DNA of 64,000 bases from Solanum dulcamara. Lineage: Eukaryota > Streptophyta > Magnoliopsida > Solanales > Solanaceae. Made by a program: the position numbers and the translations under genes. The notes beneath the pieces were generated by a model, which saw only the letters and a list, made by a program, of their open reading frames with translations, did no database searches and was not told the origin of the DNA. Location of the stretch: NCBI RefSeq assembly GCF_947179165.1, contig NC_077240.1:45273501-45337500 (forward strand). Direction: 5' to 3'. Positions 20,181-30,482 of this stretch are shown piece after piece (the stretch's first letter is position 1; each line of letters begins with the position of its first letter).

Positions 20181-23100
20181 TAACACTTTAAATGACCTAA
20201 TATAAGAGTTCCTTGATATGATTACCCATTTATAACCTTATTCTTCTAATTTCACATTAATTTATTGGTGCTTACGTGTCGCACAAATACTAATAGTTAT
20301 AGGGTGTTACATAATGATACTGAGGAAGTGTATATATATATATATATCTTCTACGACAATTTATAAGGTCAATATCATAACAATTGGAAGAGACACAATT
20401 TGATCACATAACCTTTTTTCAAAGTTCTCTCTTCAGATGCTTCTTGGATGTTGAACACCTCCCATGAACACCTCCCGAATCTTGATGATCAAACATGTTT
20501 TAAGAAATCCACATGTTATTTGTTCGAAAATATGTTAATATACTCAATAAAAAACAACTTAGTGACAACAACTAGAAAATATCGAAGTAATTGCGCGTTT
20601 ATTTACAAAATTAGTTTACTGAAGTTCATTTCACGATTTGTTTCTCACTAACAAAATTTTAACAAATCAGATAATTCCAAATTATAAATGCATTGCCGAT
20701 CGAATCGACTCAACGATAACACCAAATTTCCTGCCTACGAAATTAAGACCAGAAAAATAGAAACAAATAATAATTAATATTTGATTTCAGTATATTATGT
20801 GATTTTGAATTACTAGACCATCTGGACTAGAAAGATGTTGTCTTGTGATTTTTTTCCCCACCATTGTAAACTCAATGATTTGACAGCTTGTTCTGAATTG
20901 ATGGGCTGAATTTGTTGGTTGAACCTGATCATGAACATGCATTCTGGACTTGGATCACGAACTGACAAGTAGCTTTTAATGTATGAAAGATTTCTTGATC
21001 AGCATTGAAAGGGAAAGTTCTTGATATATGGAACACTTACGAATTATAAGCGAAGAGGAGGGCCTCTTAATGTATATATTTTATGATTTTATAACCTTAT
21101 AGTCATGGAGAAGGAAGTTTGTAATGAATACAAAACTTTTTTTTTTACCAATTTGTGCATAACTTGATCGTCAAATTTATATTAAAAAAAAGTGATAAAT
21201 TTGTATGTAATTAGTTGAATTATATCATTCCAACACTTAATATTTGATTGACTTGACATACTAAATCACTTCACATGACATGATTTTATTGATCCTTAAT
21301 TTAATTTGGCGTGTGTGTAATTAATTTGACAAATTACATGGACCTTGAGCCAATGGAGAGGCCGGCTTATTATTTAGATTCCGACAAGATGTGTTAGCCC
21401 TATTATATAAGCTGATTTGTTTATTAAATTTATATATATTGAGATTTAATTAATATGTCTTGAAAATACGATATTAATTTATGAATTTAAGTCCGATAAA
21501 CTTCAAATGGCTACATGACCAACATATATTGAGGGATTATATTCATGGAAGCAATTCATTCCAAATCATGAAATTTTACAAAGAATTCTTGAGAGAAATG
21601 ATTATGACTAAAAGTTGAGGAAAAATAATAAAAAGAGAAAGGTAAAATAATGAAAAGAGACATGAAATGCATGTTAGTTGTTACCTAAAGATGAAAAATA
21701 GGGACCCACATTGCCGGCTGAATATGCTGCATTGCTGATTTTATCTATGAGAGCTACTCAAAAGTCAAGATTTTGTGTTTTCCTTCAGTCATCACAACTT
21801 TGAATATTTATATAAGACTATCGAGCTATTTAAAAAGTACCAACTTGTGGAACATCATCATTTTGTGCTTGAATTTCGTTATTACCAAATTCACTTTGCC
21901 CTTTTGGGACATTAAATCACAATTCCAACTAATCAAAGATGTTTAGTCATTGGCTTTGTAGCACATGGCTAAATTTTGCATTTACTTATTTTCCTTAAAG
22001 GTACTCAAAACCCAAAGTTTATCGTTTTTCTTATGTTTAACTTTTACTTTTCTTTCTTTGGACACTCAAATTTGTAAAACAATATAATATAAGCATGAAC
22101 TACGTTTTAATTTACTTCATAAAATCTGAAAGTTAGAAATATTAGTGAAGATATTATTCTTTAAAGATGTCAATTTATGATATTTACTATGAGCTTTAAG
22201 CAGAGAAGGTTTTAAAGAAAACTAAATTATTGAGCTCCTTTGTCTCTTCATAATGTTTTGTTTCCCAGAAACTCCTACCACTAACATATGCAACCTAAAC
22301 TATAATTTGCATGTATCTTTACTTTCCTAGTAATTTAGTGTTAAGGTGATGTTTAAAGGAGAAATCTAGATCATATAACGATATACATATAAAGCAACTA
22401 AAAATTAATGTTGTTGCAAGAAAAAGTTGATTTTTCTTGTACTTGCATCGGTCCATCCCACGAGTCTTTATATTGTAAATCATAAATGATATAAACACAG
22501 GCTAGCAGACAAGAGAGGGTTTTGTACATCTGACTAAATGATTTTTTTTCTCCCAGTAATCTAATAAAGTTGTTCCTATAAAAAAGCTGATCTCTTTTTT
22601 TCCCAAATGGTTACAATTATTCCCCACCCCCACCCCCCCCTCTTCATAAATGACATGGACTCATTCTTGCTTAAAAACAAGTCCTTTCCATAAACTAAGG
22701 GAAAAAGAGAAGGACGTGGGCCTTGTGTGTACTACTCATAGACAAACAATGTTTTTTTTCTACACCAAATATAAATTTAAAAAAAAATAATCAAAGAGAG
22801 TACATATTTTCTTGTATTTTGTTTTATTTTGGTTTGGTGAAGTTAATTTGTTCTGGATGCAAAGATAACAATCTTCAAAATTGATTTGGGTCATGTGATT
22901 GTATAATTTGTTTAAATTAATAAGATCAAGACCCGACTTCCATAATAGGAAATCGGTAAAAAGATATGGTGAGAGACAATAGAAGTATGTAAAAGTGACC
23001 AGTCATGAGAAATTGCTCAAGTCCTTGAAAAAAATCGGAAATTAGTAGAACACTTGTAGTCTCTCTATTACATATTCCCCGAACAAAACAAAACAAAAAG

Positions 23101-23704
23101 ATATGTATAAATAAATAGTTATTACTACTAAGGAACTTCAAAACTTGAACCGCCATAATACAAAAAAAAAAATGGATTTAGTACAGTGTTTATTCCAAAT
23201 TAACATTCATAACCCCCCACAAAAAGGAACAAAAGGGTATATAAATAATAGCATGAATTTGCTTGAATATACCATTCTTGATGGGAAATAGTTCACTTTC
23301 TTCCGATCAAACATCATGAATTCAAATCTCTTTTTGCAGTGTACAATTCTACATGGAATAATTAATAGCTCAGGAGGGATAGACAAGGAAGGAGAACGTG
23401 AGTTGGATAGGAAGGAAGATGGACACTAAACAAACCTTACATGGAGAAGTCATAACGTAAGATTTGTGACAACACAAAACATAAAAATATAACACATAAC
23501 AAAGGGTCTTACAAGGTCAAGAAAAGGTCTTACAAGGTCAAGAAGAATCGAGTAGGTGGAGGAATGAAAGGCAACAAGTCAAAAAAGAGAGAAAAGTAAA
23601 CAGAAAAAGCAAGAAATGGCGGTGAGAAAGCTCAGGTAGGATAGCACCGAGATTAAGATGAGGATGCCACCCTCATCGTTAGAATGAGGAAGACAAAGCC
23701 CAGA
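20181..23704. other. AT-rich low-copy island, left part
   Basis: I see no retroelement protein motifs, no match to the LTR families here and no convincing gene. There is a TA microsatellite at 20332-20347 and a C-rich tract at about 22622-22640. Short frames at 20448-20651 (plus) and 22926-23156 (minus) show no family motif and no splice or promoter support. Confidence 0.5.
20332..20347. repeat. (TA)n microsatellite
   Basis: A run of TA dinucleotides following GTG. Confidence 0.85.
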
Positions 23705-24069
23705 CTAAGGAGGACCACTAAACATGACATTCGGCTTACACTTTGCAGTTTTTGCAGCCTTTGTCTTGAAGCTCGTTGACTGATTAATCCACTCATACAT
23801 GCTACCTGCATCCAAAGAAATTAGAAAAAAAGGAAGTTATTGACTTGCAAATTAGTGAAGTGCTAGAAAATGATGTTAAATAATGTACATACAAGAAGAA
23901 GAAGAAAAAAAAAGGTGATGTGGTAGCTTTTGAAGGAAAATTTTAAGGTTGGGACTTGGAGTAATATTATGGAAAGATAGGTGGCAGAATAAAGGTAAAA
24001 GAAAGTAGGGATACCTTGTGGAGATTTCAGTGTTCCTTTCTGCACTGCAATATTTTCTCTCAAACCCAT
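23705..24069 (-). CDS. Candidate two-exon small protein, 51 aa, unknown function
   Basis: Exon 1 runs from ATG 24069 to 24015 and exon 2 from 23805 to stop TAG at 23707-23705. The 209-bp intron (24014-23806) has a GT donor (CACAAG|GTATCC) and a TGCAG|GTAGC acceptor preceded by a T-rich stretch. Joined, the 156 bases give an unbroken frame starting MGLRENIAVQKG, with SMYEWINQSTSFKTKAAK in exon 2 and ending VMFSGPP. No signal peptide or membrane segment is visible; the exon 2 product is Lys-rich. A TATA-like box and a CT-rich leader lie upstream at fitting distance. I do not recognise the family. Reading straight through the intron gives frames with no ATG at their start. It could still be a chance spliceable frame, since it is short. 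Confidence 0.5.
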
Positions 24070-24149
24070 AAAAAGTGCACACACTGAAGAAAGAGAGGAG
24101 CTAGAGAATTAGGAAAGAGGGGAATGAAGAAACAAGGTATAGAATGGGC

Positions 24150-24158
24150 TTATAAGGA
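24150..24158 (-). promoter_or_regulatory. Possible TATA box of the small spliced gene
   Basis: On the minus strand the sequence reads CCTTATAAG about 81 bases upstream of ATG 24069. The segment between (about 24070-24120) is CT-rich, as in many plant 5' leaders. This is an inference from position and composition only. Confidence 0.35.
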
Positions 24159-26107
24159 GGTAGCCAATGGGCTGGATGAACCTGGCAGTGACAGCTCCAA
24201 AGGCCCAGAGAAAATTTCAAGGATATGAGACCTTATTTTCTCCTTTTCCTTCTGTAACTCCTTCTACCCCCCAAACAGAAAAAAAAAAAAAAAAAAGGCA
24301 TTTGCACTTTTGTGTTTATGTTGTTTTTTAATTTTCGTTGTTCTATACAAATAATTTATAAACATGATATAAGTTTATATTTTTGTACTAGAGTATTCTT
24401 CGAGTTATATCATGCATTCTTCAAGAACTTATATCTGGTTATACATAAATTTGATTGCTATCTAAGAGCAAAAGTTAAATACTAATTCATTTAATGGGTA
24501 AAAAATTAAAAACCTACCCATTTAAAATGCTTAAATGAAAAAAAAAAGGGCAAATCCAGAGCCTACGGACAAATACATCAATTTCGATGTTGATATTTCT
24601 ACGTTTAGAACTAAAACTAACATATTTATAAAGTACATAAATACTACAATTTGTTCTGAAGAATTATATACATTCTGCATTTGAAACTCATGAAATTTTA
24701 TACTCTCTTTTTGAATTAACATGACTCATTGTACATAAAATACAAAAAACAAATAATTTGGCACTAAGCATATTTTTCGTATCTGATGGATAACAGTTTT
24801 TCTTTTCATGTCAAAAGCGAAACATCACCAAAGATGAACTATATATCAAAAATTTAAAATTTAAGATACATTTATTTGAAAAAAATTATAGTCAATTTTA
24901 TTCTTACTTTTTTGTTGACAAAGCTTAGGAAGAATAAAATTACTTGTATAATAAATAGAAAGAGAAAAGAAAACATTGATTTGGTGGGCATAGGGGTCAA
25001 CGAGAGGCGGCCAATTTCAAGGAGGTCGTAACTGCCCGAAGAGGCAGACCGCGCTGCCCGGCCGACCGTAGTCAAATAACTGGCAAGAGAATACTCCTCT
25101 GGTATTAGAGATAAAAGAAAAACAAAAGTCAAATTAAATAGAGCCAAAAAGCCTCTTGAGTCCACTTTATTGTACTGAGAGTCTAAAACTCCCAAACTCA
25201 AATTACTGAATTTTAGTTGCCTGTCTAGGTCATATTGAAATTTAAGTTGATACTTCTAAAAAAATAGAAAAAGGTGAAGAAAAACATGAAAAGTAAAATT
25301 GATCGAAGGAAGTATATTTAAGTAAAAGTAGATAAATGACATTGCAAAAACGCAAATCCAAATTTTCTAAATAACTATTTTCTATATTTATGTTTACTTG
25401 TTTATTGGACTTCCATACCTATTTAAAAATAATTATTAATATAAGTACTTTATCATAATATTCATATTAATTGATGTACTAGATCGTGAGAAATAATTTG
25501 GAGAAATAAAAAATTAATATTGAAGATAAAACATCATCATCATAATAATATATATTATATAATGGACCATTAAAAATAACCGAAACAAATACTCTAATTG
25601 TGTGTATTTATGTCACATTTATTAAGAATTACTGACAGTTCAAAATTTAAAGCAGATGTAATTAAAAATACAAAGACTTGGAGAATGGGGAATTGGGTGA
25701 ACAGAATAATATTTGGGAACTTGGAAGGGCAAGCGTGTGGCACGCGGGCAACACACAAGATAGGCATTGCTTTCACGGTCTTCCATGATGCGGTCAAACA
25801 AAACTCCTTTGCTTCTACGCCTGCGTTTTTCACTTCGATAATTTCTTACTTATTTTTATGTATGCGTTATAAATTATAAGTATATTTGTATCATAATAAT
25901 TTTTTTGAAGAAAGATTACTAATCTTAATTTAGGGATCAAGCTAATTTTTTCTTATAAATAAAGAGGCTATTTTTATTATAAAGAACCTCTGAATATCAT
26001 TAAAGAGAAATAAAATGTCTTCTCTTATCTCCTACTTTCTCCTTAATATTTTCTATAGTTTCATAACATTTTTTCAGCACGAGACTCTACTATTTTGAAT
26101 AAACAAC
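24159..26107. other. AT-rich low-copy island, right part
   Basis: Contains an A18-type homopolymer at about 24280-24297 and a short GC-rich block at 25005-25100 that stands out from its surroundings. Opposing frames at 25594-25879 cover a second, less AT-rich block, but I recognise no domain there. No retroelement motifs seen. Confidence 0.45.
25005..25100. other. GC-rich island of uncertain origin
   Basis: Blocks such as AGAGGCGGCCAATTTCAAGG and GACCGCGCTGCCCGGCCGAC are far richer in G+C than the surrounding AT-rich DNA. On the minus strand it lies inside a 109-codon open frame (24872-25201). An organellar insert or an exon relic are both possible; I could not identify it. Confidence 0.35.
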
Positions 26108-26602
26108 TGTAGACATCGAAATTTTGTAGGATTCTGCAACACAAGTCCTATTTCAATTTGAATTTTTTGGAGGTTACTCTACCCTAAAACTCTAATTCAT
26201 GCCTATATAAAAGATATTGTATTCCCTTGAAAAGGCATGTCAAAAAATTCACAAATTCATGCAATATTCATAAAGAGATCAAAATATGTCAAACTCTTCT
26301 TGATAATCATATAATTCAAGAAGACCTACAAATCCTTTCATTGAGATCAAGTTCAAATCACCTTGGCTAGTTTGAGAAATACACCACTAACGGCCCTCGA
26401 ATCACGTTGAAGATCAAATCCAAATCATCCTAGTTTGAAAAATACGCCACTAACGGCGGTCGAATCATGGAGAAAATCTAAAGAGAGTAGAATCAAAGGA
26501 TAAACAGATTTGTACCCGCTCCTTTTATCAATAAAATTATGTTTTTTCAGATTTTATATATGATTGATTTATTTTTCATTTACTTAAATTTTGTTGTAAA
26601 CG
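26108..26602 (+). repeat. TRIM-like LTR 1
   Basis: Starts TGTAGACATCG and ends TTGTTGTAAACG, followed by the primer-like site. It carries the TATATAAAAG box near 26203. Confidence 0.78.
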
Positions 26603-26766
26603 AATTGACACACCCAGTGGGACCAAATCCGCCCTTCATCTCTTCTCTCACAAATCAAATATGCAAAAAGCCACAAAATCTCAAATGTGGAAGAATGAGT
26701 ACTTCAATACTCATCTTTGAGCTTCATCAAGTCTACTCTCCGACAAGCCATGAAGTAGGGAGCATT

Positions 26767-27259
26767 TGTTGACATCAAAAATTTGTTGGACTCTACAAGA
26801 CGAGTCCTATTTCAGTTAGAATTTTTTGGGGGCTTCTCTACCATAAATCCTAATTCATGCCTATATAAAGGGTATTTATTATATTCCCTTGAAAAGGCAT
26901 TTTGAAAATTCTACAAATTCATGTAATATTCATTAAGAAATCAAAATATGTCAAACTCTTCTTGATAATCATATATTAAAGAAAACACAAATCATTTCAT
27001 TGAGATCAAGTTCAAATCATTCTGGCTAGTTCGAAAAATATGCCAATAACAGTCCTCGAATCACGATGAAGATCAAATACAAATTATCCTAGTTCGGAAA
27101 ATACGTCACTAACGACGCTCGAATCATAGAAAAAATCTAAAGAGATAAGAATCAAGAGATAAACAAATTTGTACCTGCACCTTTTATCAATAAAATTATG
27201 TTTCTTCAGATTTTATATATGGTTCATTTATTTTTTTTATTTAAAATTTGTTGCAAACA
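26767..27259 (+). repeat. TRIM-like LTR 2
   Basis: Starts TGTTGACATC and ends TTGTTGCAAACA. It aligns with LTR 1 throughout, including the TCACGATGAAGATCAAAT block. Confidence 0.78.
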
Positions 27260-27414
27260 AATTGGCACGCCCAGTGAAACCAAATATTCCCTTCATCTCT
27301 TCTCTCACAAATCAAATATGTAAATCTTAAGATACAAAATCTCAAAGGTGGATGAATGAGTACTTCAAGTCTCTTCTTTGAGCTTCATCAAGTCTACACT
27401 CCGACAAGTCAATA

Positions 27415-27670
27415 TATAGACATCAAAATTTCGTAGGACTCTACAAGACAAGTCTTATTTTATTTAGGGTATTTTGGAGACTACTCTAGCCTAAACCCTA
27501 ATTCATGCCTATATAAAGGGTATTATATTTCTTTGAAAATGTGTCTCGATAATTCCACAGGTTCATAGAATATTCATAAAGAGATCAAAATATGTCAAAT
27601 TTTTCTTGATAATCATATACTTCAAGAAGACCTACAAATCCTTTCATTGAGATCAACTTCAAATCATTCT
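27415..27670 (+). repeat. TRIM-like LTR 3, truncated
   Basis: Starts TATAGACATC (TG changed to TA) and stops within the TCAAATCATTCT block where the family C LTR begins. Confidence 0.75.
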
Positions 27671-30329
27671 TATAACGCCCCTAATTATTTAAGCTAATTT
27701 TTGCATTAAAGTGGTTATTTCTTGATGATATGATCAACTGCTACTGACTCGAATTTTGTTCCGGGGAAAAAATATTTTTTTGTTTAGCTACGTTTTCGGG
27801 TGATCGAACTTAGGGAGGCCATAAACCTATTATAATTTGGAAATTTGGGAAAGCTTATAAAATGAAAGTTCTAAATAATTGAAATACCTTTCCAACCATA
27901 GTCGTGGGCTTATATGCAACATTAGGATAAAAAGTTATGGACGTTTTAACGCAGAAAGGTCAAGCAGGGTGATGATTTTGGGCCCAACCCGAATCCAAGT
28001 TGGGTCAGGCCCATTTTCTTTGACATTTAAAGGATAAATTCAGCTTATCTCTTCTGTTGTAGACCATAACTTTCTAGAACATCATAGAGAAAGACGGAAA
28101 GAGAGAGCTTCTATGCTAAGAAGCCATTTTCTACCCAAATCCGAGTCCCAAATTCTGAAGCTCGTGAGGAGAAAGGCATTGCACATTATGTTGTCTTCAC
28201 TTTGAGCTAAAAATCAGCTAGTAAGGAGTGTGTTGTCGTAGTTTATGCACACCTAAGGTAAGATTGAGGTTCTTTTTCTTGTTAACAAGCTTGTTTAGAG
28301 ATTTAACGGATTAAAACGGAGGAAGTAGCGTTGTAAACTTGTTTGTTGCTTTGTTGAGACTTATGGATTAGGGGCTGTTTTGGTTGGATTAAATGAGTGG
28401 AATTAGTTAATTTATGATGTAGAATGATTATTGATATTGTTGTTGATGTTGTTGATAAGTAGTTGTTGTCGAAATTGGGGGAATAAACTTTGTTTGCAAA
28501 CCCATTTTTGGAGGGTACTGTCGTTAGTACGTTGATGATATCTTTTTGTACAAAATGACTTTTGTGTTGATTTCTTTTGGATTGGAAACTTAAGACATAG
28601 ATCTAAATATTTTATGAGGGAATAGAGTCCAGTTTTACCGTTTTCAGTTTGCAAACTTAGATACAACCGGACAAGTGTGGCTGTCCAGATTGTCGTTTTT
28701 AAGTAGCTGTTAGTATTTGGATGATATCGTTTTGTAAAAAATGATTTTTGCATTGATTTATTTTGGGTTGAAAACTTAAGACATGGGTATAAAAGTTTCA
28801 TGAAGTGAATAAAGACCAGTTTTGCCATTTTCAATTCCAAAAGTTAGATACAACCTGAAGTATTTAGCTTTCCGAATTTACTGTTTTAGTAACATAGTTA
28901 GGGTGGAAATATTCTAGGCTTATTTTTAATGAGAAATCTTATTTTATGTCAATATTATGGAGATTCTGGGAATTAAAGAGGGCATTTAATGGTATTTTGA
29001 AGGTTGTTTATATCGTGTACAAATTGAGGAACTTGAGACACGGGTTGGTCTACGGTTTGAACTCCTGAAGTCGTATTGGATTGTGGTATTCTAAAAGACT
29101 GAGGTTTGTGTATAAACTCTTGTTTTCTACTAGTATATTTAAAGCCTATCTTGGTATGGTTGCTATTGTCTTGAAATCTGTCTTGTCATGTTGGTCTCTT
29201 TGGAAATTTGTAAGACACTTGCTTAACTCGCCACTTGTACGGATTGCTCGATCACTTGACATTCTTATGGACCTTGTCCTTCTTGTGGCTGTGACTTTGT
29301 CACTATTGGCATGCTTCTTATTTCGGATCCTTTTCCATCTTGATTATGGATTTTTAGTTCGTCTTAAGTGTAGAAGTTGTCCATTTTAAGTACGAATTAG
29401 GAAGCCATTTTTAATATGGTTCTTGGTTGTCTTGATTATTGGGTCTTTAGCCTTCTTGATACAGGGCTTCGGTCCTTCTTGATAATTTATCATGTTGGTG
29501 TGATGGCATGACGTACATATTTGGCGAAACTTGGTGCTAAATGTTGTAAATGTACTTCTATGAATTATTTACACTTAAGCTTTTACATTTAGAACTTGAT
29601 ACTCGTGATATAGTTGTTGGCTTTATTTAATTATTATTGTACATTGGTGCGGCTCATGACTTGAAAATGATATGGTGGAGAACCTAAAGGCTTCAAACTT
29701 GTAGTTTTGCACCACTAAACTTTATGCTTAGCGATAGTTGTTTCTATTGTAGGAAATGTCCAAGAAGATGCTTGAGGTTGGCCATTGGAGATAAAGTTTT
29801 TGGGAGCTTAAAGGAAGATCACATTTGCATATAGGCATCTATATTTTGTAATATGTTGGGACATGTATATGATCTATGGGGTGCTTGTGTATATGTATTT
29901 ATGTATTTATTTTTGAGGGTTGACCCAGTCATGACACCATGGATTGTAACTTAAAGTTGATTGCTTGTTTGGTTATTTTGGGGCATGTAAATTACCAGGT
30001 CTGATGTACTAAATTACCTTTGGAGTCGGAATATTTGGATGATGCATGAGTTAGCTAACCTTGTGTACTTATTTGTTGGTAATAATTTATAGCATGAATT
30101 GTAGTGATAAGGAATAATACATGAATGTCTCGTAAGTTAGTTTCTTAAATTATTTTGAAATGTCGCCCCATCCTAAGTTGGAGCTTTTATTTGATTTAAT
30201 TGGAATCAAAGAATTTTTAAACTAGTAAAAAAAAACTTACACCTTTAGCTTTTTATTTTTTTTGTGTCACGAGCTTTATATACATTTTTTTTAAAAAAGT
30301 AGTAGCATCCTTCCTGGAGGGTCGCTACA
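27671..30329 (+). repeat. Family C 5' LTR
   Basis: Starts TATAACGCCCCTAATT and ends GGGTCGCTACA just before the primer site. It contains a diverged internal tandem duplication (about 28510-28670 and 28697-28857, offset 187 bp) built around GATGATATC.TTTTGTA and GTTAGATACAACC-like blocks. Part of this module also occurs in the family A3 LTRs. The 102-codon frame at 29081-29389 lies inside the LTR and has no support. Confidence 0.82.
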
Positions 30330-30334
30330 AGTGT

Positions 30335-30346
30335 TGGTATCAGAAC
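30335..30346 (+). promoter_or_regulatory. Family C primer-binding site
   Basis: TGGTATCAGAAC matches the initiator tRNA-Met complement at 11 of 12 bases and lies 5 bases after the LTR end. Confidence 0.8.
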
Positions 30347-30482
30347 CTAGGTTTGTGATTGTAGGAATTTTGCTGTGATTTACTTACACACTTATTTTTT
30401 TTAAAGGTTTGGACTATATTATGTGATCACTATAGGGTAAATAGCATATTTAATTCATATAAGTTGCAAATGCATCATATTC

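Larger units (their letters stand above)
26108..27670 (+). mobile_element. TRIM-like element with three tandem LTRs
   Basis: Three direct repeats of about 490 bp (26108-26602, 26767-27259 and the truncated 27415-27670) are separated by two interiors of only 155-164 bp. Each LTR starts TGTAGACATC or a variant, has a CCTATATAAAG box and shares CTAATTCATGCCTATATAAA. After each complete LTR comes AATTGGCACGCCCAGTGG (first copy AATTGACACACCCAGTGG), a primer-site-like sequence common in plant non-coding LTR elements. No coding capacity is seen. LTR-interior-LTR-interior-LTR is what unequal recombination yields. The third LTR is cut by the family C element. Confidence 0.8.

Noticed and set aside
23863..24084. 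73-codon minus-strand frame as a continuous gene
   Set aside because: Its first codon is GTG and the second half is intron sequence; the spliced model starting at ATG 24069 explains the coding part better.
25594..25879. Overlapping frames on both strands
   Set aside because: Neither has a recognisable domain, splice support or promoter; they are mirror frames of one block. Worth a database search but not called.
29081..29389. 102-codon hydrophobic frame
   Set aside because: Lies wholly inside the family C LTR, has no family motif, and its hydrophobic look follows from T-rich DNA.
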